From the NCBI GenBank assembly GCA_003661775.1, contig QMWT01000064.1, positions 1 through 6,053 of the forward strand: a stretch of DNA of 6,053 bases, given 5' to 3'. Positions 1 through 5,025 of the stretch are shown one piece after another. The translations under genes were made by a program, and so were the position numbers. Source of the stretch: Thermoprotei archaeon. Its GTDB lineage: Archaea > Thermoproteota > Thermoprotei_A > Sulfolobales > Ignisphaeraceae. Position 1 is the first letter of the stretch; every line of letters begins with the position of its first letter. The notes under the pieces were generated by a model, which was given only the letters and a program-made list of their open reading frames with translations, was not told where the DNA came from and searched no databases.

Positions 1-170
1 CCTCCATGCTGCTCGGGGGCTTCTTCATGCTGCTCGACAGTATAAGGCAGGGGGACCTCATCATGTTTGTGGCGCACCTTATTACCGCAGCCGCTATGTT
101 CATAGTGGGGACGCACATGGTTGTCGCCTCTATAGCTAGTTTCATTTTACAGAGAAGACATAGGAAGTAG
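1..170 (+). CDS. C-terminal end of a polytopic membrane protein (partial; possibly ArlJ/TadC-like)
   Basis: The 5' end lies outside the window. Read from base 3, the frame is open to a TAG at 168-170 and gives the last 55 residues. They start in a hydrophobic stretch (SMLLGGFFMLL), pass through a short polar turn (DSIRQGD), then run about 30 hydrophobic residues (positions 21-50 of the visible part, one long or two short membrane segments) and end in a basic tail (QRRHRK), which suggests a cytoplasmic C-terminus. The pattern of a hydrophobic segment, a short polar turn with Gly, and a final His-containing membrane segment resembles the C-terminus of ArlJ/TadC-type platform proteins of type IV pilus-like machines, but 55 residues cannot prove that. 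It does not look like an archaellin, whose C-terminus is a beta-rich outer domain. Its stop is only 12 nt before the likely start of the next gene, so it is probably in the same operon. Confidence 0.7.
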   Translation, partial: SMLLGGFFMLLDSIRQGDLIMFVAHLITAAAMFIVGTHMVVASIASFILQRRHRK

Positions 171-176
171 GGGGTG
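171..176 (+). promoter_or_regulatory. Shine-Dalgarno site deciding the start of the ArlC/D/E-like gene
   Basis: GGGGTG directly follows the upstream TAG stop. It pairs with the archaeal 16S 3' end (CACCUCC) through GGTG plus a G:U wobble. It lies 6 nt before the GTG at 183, whereas the alternative GTG at 174 overlaps it. The site therefore supports 183 as the start codon. Confidence 0.6.
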
Positions 177-182
177 GGATCG

Positions 183-1529
183 GTGTCGGAGGTCGGCGTC
201 CCTGAACTGCTAGGGGATGCGGAGCTTGGGGATATAGAGCGCACGAAGGGCTTAGTTAGTGGGGGTGACGAGATCCCGTGGCCCTGTGAATGCCCTCTAT
301 GCCGCCTGCTCGTTACACCAATGCTCAGATTCATCTACAGGAAGCTTGTGGGCAGCCACGTGGAGACAAAGGTTGCCAGCACCATTGAGCTGCCCGAGGA
401 GAATGCGTATGTTGATGAGGAGGCTGGAAAGGCGGAGCTCTTAAACGAAGAGGAGAAGGCAGGGGTTATGAGCGGTAGAGGTAGCGGCGAGGAGCTTGCG
501 AAAGAGCAGGAGGAGATCAGCGGTGAAGAAGAGCGTGAAGAACCTCGGGAGGAGGCGAAGCAGTACACAGTCGTGAAAGTGGATGAAGAGGTTCTTAGCC
601 GTGTAGAGGCGCTGGAGAAGGAGGTAGAGAAGGTTAAGGAAAATGTTAGGAAGTCTATCGAGTATATCAAGGCTACGTTGGTAGACCTGAGAGCTGCTGT
701 GGCTGAGATAAGCAACCCCTTCAACATCATGAGGAAGTACGCAGAGCTGTTCAACGTTGGTGAGCAGCAGCCTGCGGTGCAACGACCCGCCGAAATCGCT
801 GTACCTACGGGAAGGTCGCAGGTAACGGTTCTCAGGCCTCAGGGTGGGGGCTCAGCACCTGTGCCGGAGGAAGTCCCTGCACCACCTATAGCAGCCGCAG
901 CCGCTAGAGACGTCGCAGGCGACCACCAGGAACCCGATCTCCGTATCGAGCCTCAGGGTGGGGAGACCGGCAGGGGGGATGCAGAGAAGTCTTCAGATAG
1001 CGTAGATGCGTCTCTAGAGGATCTAGTTCCAGCGCTGTCTCTTCAAGAGGAGGAGGGCAGTGCTAGCACTAAGAAAGGTGAAGAGCTCAGCGAAGAGCAG
1101 CGGGAAGAGGAAGAGGTAGAGAAGAAAGTACATGATCTAAGCGACGAACACGGTGCATCAGCCACCTCGAGCCTGGGCACGCTCATGTCCTCGGGTATAG
1201 CGAAGAAACTCGGGTTAGGAAGATTGATAAAGTTGTTGAAGTGGATCGATGAGATGCTCGATAGGGTTCCTAAGGAGAGCATTGAGGAGGTAGCACGTTT
1301 CGCAGCTATTGTGGGGGTTATTGGAGAGGAGGAGAAGGACTTTATATTCAACGCTATAGACTTTGTCGTCAAAACGCGTCGTGCAGGTCTTAAGGTGTAC
1401 GACCAGCTCATGGCGCTCTACATGCTCGCCAAGGTGTTCGGGGTCGAGGATAAGGAGGCGGACAATGAGGTCGTCAAGCTTGCTGTAGATAGAGACGACA
1501 AGTTCGTGACGAAATTCATAAAGCCCTAG
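183..1529 (+). CDS. ArlC/D/E-like (FlaC-FlaD/E fusion) cytoplasmic archaellum protein
   Basis: The frame is open from a GTG at 174 (451 aa), but the GTG at 183 (448 aa) has the better-placed ribosome site. Residues below count from 174. An N-terminal region carries a CxCxxC motif (38-43) followed by a hydrophobic-basic stretch (44-60). An acidic low-complexity segment (about 80-130) precedes a heptad-like coiled coil (about 136-183) ending in SNPF, which resembles the NPF end of FlaC. A Pro/Ala/Glu-rich, probably disordered linker follows (about 197-335). The C-terminal domain (about 340-424) has the FlaD/E pattern: LLKWID, an EEVARF helix, a VGVIGEEEKD turn in place of the usual IGWISEEV, then YDQLMALYMLAKVFG. 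There is no membrane segment. In Euryarchaeota these proteins form the cytoplasmic switch complex, which receives chemotaxis signals through CheF. Crenarchaea normally have membrane-anchored ArlX here instead. The family assignment rests on motif recall; an ArlX-like ring role remains possible. Confidence 0.72.
   Translation: MSEVGVPELLGDAELGDIERTKGLVSGGDEIPWPCECPLCRLLVTPMLRFIYRKLVGSHVETKVASTIELPEENAYVDEEAGKAELLNEEEKAGVMSGRGSGEELAKEQEEISGEEEREEPREEAKQYTVVKVDEEVLSRVEALEKEVEKVKENVRKSIEYIKATLVDLRAAVAEISNPFNIMRKYAELFNVGEQQPAVQRPAEIAVPTGRSQVTVLRPQGGGSAPVPEEVPAPPIAAAAARDVAGDHQEPDLRIEPQGGETGRGDAEKSSDSVDASLEDLVPALSLQEEEGSASTKKGEELSEEQREEEEVEKKVHDLSDEHGASATSSLGTLMSSGIAKKLGLGRLIKLLKWIDEMLDRVPKESIEEVARFAAIVGVIGEEEKDFIFNAIDFVVKTRRAGLKVYDQLMALYMLAKVFGVEDKEADNEVVKLAVDRDDKFVTKFIKP
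836..963 (+). repeat. Pair of 14-nt perfect direct repeats in the disordered linker
   Basis: GCCTCAGGGTGGGG occurs at 836-849 and again at 950-963. The copies are 114 nt apart, exactly 38 codons, and both are read in the same frame as PQGG. The proteins between and around them are otherwise dissimilar, so this is not a clear 38-codon tandem duplication. Recombination between the copies would remove 38 codons of linker without a frameshift. Confidence 0.6.
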
Positions 1530-1538
1530 TGAGCAGCG

Positions 1539-2009
1539 ATGGCCTCTGCAAGCATAAGCACTGCTATCATAACGGTCGCCGGGGTCATCATGGCCTCGAT
1601 GTTGGCAATAGCGCTTCTCAGCCAGATAGGGGCTGTGGACTCCGCGCTTAGGATCGCTTCTGAGAATGTGATAGAAAAGATGAGAACTTCGATAGATATT
1701 GTGCAGGTAGCGCAGAACGGCACTTATTTCGTGGTATACATCAAGAACGTTGGTAGCAGGGATATTTCACATGGTGAGCTCGAAAAAACCGATATTTACT
1801 TCGGCCCAGAGTGCGATAGGCTCTACGTGTACAACACAAGCGGTCTCTGGATATGGAATTACAGCGAGACCGATGTGGATGGGGTGTGGAGCTCGGGGGA
1901 AACCCTCATCGTGAGGATATACAACGGAACGAACCTAGGTGACCCTCCTTACTGTATCAGAATAGTTCTTCCAAACGGTGTCTCCGATGAGGATACCTAC
2001 ACGGGGTAA
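1539..2009 (+). CDS. flaG: Archaellar stator protein, ArlG-like (FlaG/FlaF family)
   Basis: This encodes 156 aa starting at ATG 1539, 9 nt after the previous stop. The N-terminus MASASISTAIITVAG opens a hydrophobic helix (about 6-30) that resembles a type IV pilin-like anchor. It is followed by an amphipathic stretch and RTSIDIV, and then a beta-rich outer domain containing VVYIKNVGSRDIS and TDIYFG, the typical KNxG signature of archaellum F/G immunoglobulin-like domains. Known family members project into the pseudoperiplasm, where ArlG and ArlF form the stator that ties the motor to the S-layer. Four N-glycosylation sequons (N60, N99, N107, N129) and two cysteines (C92, C139) lie in the outer part. 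The name ArlG follows the crenarchaeal order G-F-H-I-J. Several features would also fit ArlF, so the F and G labels of this gene and the next could be exchanged. The role as a stator protein is firmer than the letter. Confidence 0.8.
   Translation: MASASISTAIITVAGVIMASMLAIALLSQIGAVDSALRIASENVIEKMRTSIDIVQVAQNGTYFVVYIKNVGSRDISHGELEKTDIYFGPECDRLYVYNTSGLWIWNYSETDVDGVWSSGETLIVRIYNGTNLGDPPYCIRIVLPNGVSDEDTYTG
1977..1980 (+). promoter_or_regulatory. Shine-Dalgarno core inside flaG deciding the flaF start
   Basis: GGTG lies inside the end of the upstream gene and ends 6 nt before the ATG at 1987. This supports that ATG over the in-frame GTG at 1978, which is part of the site itself. Confidence 0.5.
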
Positions 2010-2538
2010 ACTCCGCGGAAATGCGTACATCCTAGCAGGGCTAGTGGTATCGATAGCCCTCCTCGTCTCAACGATGTGCATAGTGTACACGTTTATGAAG
2101 CTGGCTGCGATACTCAGCCTAACCACTAAGGAGACCCTAGGAATAGGGAATGGGTTACCCTCGCTCAAGGTAGTCGATGCGGTGGTTTTCAGCAATGGAA
2201 CCCTGAGAGCGAATATCACAAACGATGGGCCGGAAGAGGTAGAGGATCTAGCCTCTGTAGATATCATAGTTTCATACACAGCAAATTCTTCACCTACACC
2301 TGTAACCTATCTACTTAGTTTTAGCCTTAACTTGTCTTCAAGGGGTGTATGGACAGTGAGAAGAGTTTTCATAGGCAACCACACTTTTTCTTACTCTGAG
2401 CATCCGTACCTTATGCCGGGTGAAACGGTTGAGATCGAAGCACTTCTTCCCTCAACACCATTAAAAGATAGCGAAGGTATGCTCATAATCTCTACTCCTG
2501 ACGGCGCTAAAGCTAAACGCTCCTTTGTAGTTAGGTAA
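1987..2538 (+). CDS. flaF: Archaellar stator / S-layer-binding protein, ArlF-like (FlaF/FlaG family)
   Basis: This encodes 183 aa from ATG 1987; a GTG at 1978 would add three residues. The preferred start overlaps the 3' end of the preceding gene by 23 nt, so translation is probably coupled. A short basic N-terminus (MRIPTRGKLRGN) leads into one membrane helix (about residues 14-37). The rest is a beta-strand-rich outer domain with ITNDG, the counterpart of the KNxG signature, then MPGETVEIEALLP and a terminal strand pair around ISTPDG. This fits the immunoglobulin-like fold known for ArlF/ArlG. In Sulfolobus, ArlF binds the S-layer and pairs with ArlG as stator. Counted from 1987, five sequons lie in the outer domain (N70, N76, N100, N115, N131). 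At this similarity I cannot separate ArlF from ArlG with certainty. Confidence 0.78.
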   Translation: MRIPTRGKLRGNAYILAGLVVSIALLVSTMCIVYTFMKLAAILSLTTKETLGIGNGLPSLKVVDAVVFSNGTLRANITNDGPEEVEDLASVDIIVSYTANSSPTPVTYLLSFSLNLSSRGVWTVRRVFIGNHTFSYSEHPYLMPGETVEIEALLPSTPLKDSEGMLIISTPDGAKAKRSFVVR

Positions 2539-2550
2539 CTAGGTAGCTGT

Positions 2551-2556
2551 GGGTGA
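2551..2556 (+). promoter_or_regulatory. Shine-Dalgarno site of flaH
   Basis: GGGTGA lies 6 nt before the ATG at 2563 in the 24-nt gap after flaF. It matches the archaeal GGTGA core and confirms this start. Confidence 0.65.
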
Positions 2557-2562
2557 ACGAGC

Positions 2563-3306
2563 ATGTGCGCAGTTGCAGTGAGGGAGGAGGATAAGAAGGG
2601 TGATCTGAAGATTATAACAACAGGTAATGAAGAGCTTGACAACAGGCTTGGAGGAGGTATCCCGATCCCGGCATTGCTACTTATAGAGGGAGACCACGGT
2701 ACTGGAAAGAGCGTGCTTGTGCAGCAGATCACCTACGGAGCGCTCAAGGAGGGGCTGAGGGTGTACTACGTAACTACGGAGTCCACGGTCAGGGAGCTGC
2801 TTTTCCAGGCGAAGAGGCTGAGCTTCGACATGACAGAACCCTTCTTAAAAGGGCTTCTGAGAATATACCCTGTGCACATGGAGGGTGTCCGTTGGGCCAA
2901 GAACGTGGCCAAGCTGCTGCTGCCGGTGGTAGGGAAATTCATGTCGTTAACTAAGGATGAATGGGATGTATTTGTAGTAGATTCATTCAGCGTGCTCTCC
3001 GTGTATGCGGATGTCAGCGCGATTCTCGATATACTAACGCAGATGAGGACACTCGTATCCCAAGGTAAGGTGATACTTCTAACCCTACACCCAGAGGCTT
3101 TAGCCGAGGAAGTTATAGTTAGGGCTAGGAGCATGTGCGATGGTTATATAAGGCTTAAGATGTACGAGGTGGGCGGCAGGCTCATAAAAGCTATGGAGAT
3201 AATAAAGCTTCGCGGAGCACTGGGGCCCGTTGACAACACTATAGCATTCGACATAGATCCCGCCTTCGGAATAAAGGTGATCCCGCTATCGTTAGCCAAC
3301 GCATAG
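2563..3306 (+). CDS. flaH: ArlH, KaiC-like ATP-binding motor protein of the archaellum
   Basis: This encodes 247 aa with a RecA/KaiC fold. The N-terminus has the typical TGNEELDNRLGGGIP lead (about 20-34), followed by Walker A GDHGTGKS (43-50). TTEST (71-75) follows the next strand. Walker B is WDVFVVDS (134-141) with Asp140, and it lacks a catalytic Glu after the Asp. Known ArlH proteins bind ATP but hydrolyse it poorly or not at all, form a hexameric ring and bind ArlI, with nucleotide state controlling the interaction; the missing Glu agrees with this. There is no membrane segment, so it acts on the cytoplasmic face. It starts 24 nt after flaF with a good ribosome site and ends 9 nt before flaI, as in most archaellum operons. 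Length is close to that usual for the family. A general KaiC-like RadA paralogue is possible from sequence alone, but the context makes ArlH nearly certain. Confidence 0.95.
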   Translation: MCAVAVREEDKKGDLKIITTGNEELDNRLGGGIPIPALLLIEGDHGTGKSVLVQQITYGALKEGLRVYYVTTESTVRELLFQAKRLSFDMTEPFLKGLLRIYPVHMEGVRWAKNVAKLLLPVVGKFMSLTKDEWDVFVVDSFSVLSVYADVSAILDILTQMRTLVSQGKVILLTLHPEALAEEVIVRARSMCDGYIRLKMYEVGGRLIKAMEIIKLRGALGPVDNTIAFDIDPAFGIKVIPLSLANA

Positions 3307-3310
3307 GGTG
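3306..3310 (+). promoter_or_regulatory. Shine-Dalgarno site of flaI overlapping the flaH stop
   Basis: GGGTG begins on the last base of the flaH TAG stop and sits 5 nt before the ATG at 3316. The overlap of stop and ribosome site points to coupled translation of ArlH and ArlI. Confidence 0.6.
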
Positions 3311-3315
3311 TAAGC

Positions 3316-5004
3316 ATGTCATTAGCTACGTTCGCTAGGAGAAGTGTGGATCCTAGGCTTTACAAAGCCCTCCGCAGCTATCCCTATCTAGCGAGGTACC
3401 TAGCATCTGTGGTTAAAAGAGTGGGGCTTCCACAGTTCTACGATACTTACGAGCTCAGCTACGACATGAGGAAGCAGAGAGATGTAAATGTCCTCTATCC
3501 AGTAGGCGACGGGATATTCATCCACGTGTATATGCCTCCCGAAGGCACGGTGAGCGGGTACAGGAAATACGTAGCTATAGAGCCTCCAAAACCTGATCCC
3601 AGGCTCGTAGAGCTCGTAGAGCTAAAGTTGGCTAGCGCCTTTACTGAAGGTGATGTCTCCGAGGATCTTGAGGAGAGGAAGAAGATACTGCTGGAAAAGC
3701 TTAGCCGTATAGTCAAGGTTGTTGATAGACCCGTTGATTATTCCAGGGTAAAGCCTACGACCAAGAAAGTTCCCGTATACCGAGTCGAATACCTGTACCT
3801 TAAGTACCACTTGGCCAGAGATAAGGTAGGGTTAGGGGTTCTAGAACCTTTTGTACGTGACCCTTGGATTGAGGACATTACATGTAAGGGGGTAGGCCCT
3901 ATATACTTGGTGCACAAGATATTCGGTCCTTTGGAAACGAATATAGAGTTCAGAAACGCTGAAGAACTTGATCTCTTCGTCATAAGGCTATCTGAACGCA
4001 TAGGCAAACCCGTATCCCACGCCAGACCTATAGTTGACGCAACGCTTCCCGACGGCTCTAGGCTCAACCTTGTCTACGGCTCCGACGTCAGTTTACACGG
4101 ATCAAACTTCACCATAAGGAAGTTTAGTAAGGTTCCTTTAAGTATAACTCAGCTAATAGCTTGGAACACAATGGACGAGAGAATAGCGGCCTACCTCTGG
4201 ATGCTATTGAATAACAGCATGAGTGGCTTTATATGCGGTGAAACCGCTTCGGGTAAGACCACTACTCTCAATGCAATCTCGGTGTTCATACCCCCCACAG
4301 CGAAAGTGGTGTCAATAGAAGATACCGCCGAGGTGCAGCTTCCCCATCCAAACTGGGTAAGAGAGCTTACCCGTGACACAGGTAGTAGAGAATCCTCCAT
4401 CTCGATGTTCGATCTGCTCAGAGCTGCACTGAGGCAGAGGCCCAACTACATAATAGTGGGTGAGATCAGAGGTCCCGAGGCGGCCATAGCGTTTCAAGCT
4501 ATGCAGACAGGTCACCCAGTACTATCTACTTTCCATGCAGCTTCTGTAGAGAGACTTATCCAGAGACTTACAGGGGATCCCATAAACATCCCCAAGTCAT
4601 TCATGGACAACCTCAACTTCGTTGTGATCCAAAGCGCTGTATGGCGCGAGGGGGTAATGGTTAGAAGAGTTCTGAGCGTTAACGAGATCCTGGGATACGA
4701 TCCTAAGGCTAATGCAGTGATATACATTCCGGTATTCATGTGGGATCCCGTCAAGGACGCCTTTATCTTTAGGGGGAGAGGAGCTAGCTACTTACTTGAG
4801 GAGAAAATAGCTGTTATGAAGGGGGTGAGCAGGAAGGATATGAAGAGGATCTATGAAGAGCTTGAACTCCGCGCTTCTTTCCTCAGGGCGTTAGTTCGGA
4901 GAAAGATTTTCAATTACTACGATGTGTGGAGAGCCATAGTAAAGTCGTATGAGCTGGGGATAGAGAAAGCCTTGAAGAAACTTGAGAATGAAGGAACTCT
5001 CTAG
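3316..5004 (+). CDS. flaI: ArlI, archaellum assembly and rotation ATPase
   Basis: This encodes 562 aa of the type II/IV secretion ATPase superfamily (GspE/PilB-like). Visible motifs in order are Walker A GETASGKT (308-315, Lys314), Asp box SIEDTAEVQLPH (333-344), atypical Walker B with IIVGEIRG (379-386, Glu383), and His box MQTGHPVLSTFHA (396-408, His400 and His407). The N-terminal domain contains FVRDPWIEDITCKG (179-192) and DGSRLN (246-251), the usual lead into the ATPase core. ArlI forms a cytoplasmic hexamer under ArlJ, and ATP hydrolysis drives both filament assembly and rotation. The ORF is complete with all catalytic residues. It is about 50 residues longer than the roughly 513-aa Sulfolobus protein (recalled from literature), and the extra length lies before Walker A. 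The gene starts 9 nt after flaH and is followed by flaJ after 21 nt. Confidence 0.96.
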   Translation: MSLATFARRSVDPRLYKALRSYPYLARYLASVVKRVGLPQFYDTYELSYDMRKQRDVNVLYPVGDGIFIHVYMPPEGTVSGYRKYVAIEPPKPDPRLVELVELKLASAFTEGDVSEDLEERKKILLEKLSRIVKVVDRPVDYSRVKPTTKKVPVYRVEYLYLKYHLARDKVGLGVLEPFVRDPWIEDITCKGVGPIYLVHKIFGPLETNIEFRNAEELDLFVIRLSERIGKPVSHARPIVDATLPDGSRLNLVYGSDVSLHGSNFTIRKFSKVPLSITQLIAWNTMDERIAAYLWMLLNNSMSGFICGETASGKTTTLNAISVFIPPTAKVVSIEDTAEVQLPHPNWVRELTRDTGSRESSISMFDLLRAALRQRPNYIIVGEIRGPEAAIAFQAMQTGHPVLSTFHAASVERLIQRLTGDPINIPKSFMDNLNFVVIQSAVWREGVMVRRVLSVNEILGYDPKANAVIYIPVFMWDPVKDAFIFRGRGASYLLEEKIAVMKGVSRKDMKRIYEELELRASFLRALVRRKIFNYYDVWRAIVKSYELGIEKALKKLENEGTL

Positions 5005-5009
5005 GGGTG
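5004..5009 (+). promoter_or_regulatory. GGGGTG element at the flaI-flaJ junction
   Basis: GGGGTG begins on the last base of the flaI TAG stop, as at two other junctions here. It lies 16 nt before the flaJ ATG, too far for a standard ribosome site. The nearer GAGG at 5013-5016 (9 nt from the ATG) may serve instead. No start codon in the flaJ frame lies closer to GGGGTG. Confidence 0.35.
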
Positions 5010-5025
5010 TTCGAGGAACCTTAGA

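Noticed and set aside
174..185. GTG at 174 as the start of the ArlC/D/E-like gene
   Set aside because: It overlaps the GGGGTG ribosome site and has no separate site of its own; GTG 183 is 6 nt downstream of that site and fits better.
335..782. Two overlapping minus-strand ORFs (139 and 113 aa) opposite the ArlC/D/E-like gene
   Set aside because: They are Ser/Leu-rich mirror images of the Glu/Lys-rich coding strand, have no recognisable motif, and lie wholly within a supported gene.
1341..1348. TATA-like TTTATATT about 190 nt before flaG, considered as an internal promoter
   Set aside because: It lies within the conserved C-terminal domain of the preceding gene, has no clear BRE, and is far from the flaG start. 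Similar words at 3144-3152 (in flaH) and 4228-4235 (at the flaI Walker A) show such matches arise by chance.
1043..1411. Minus-strand ORF of 122 aa
   Set aside because: Serine-rich shadow of the FlaD/E-like domain on the + strand, with no independent evidence.
2839..2853. Small hairpin CCCTT-CTTAA-AAGGG in flaH, considered as a terminator or regulatory stem
   Set aside because: It has only 5 base pairs, lies in the middle of a coding region, and has no following T-run.
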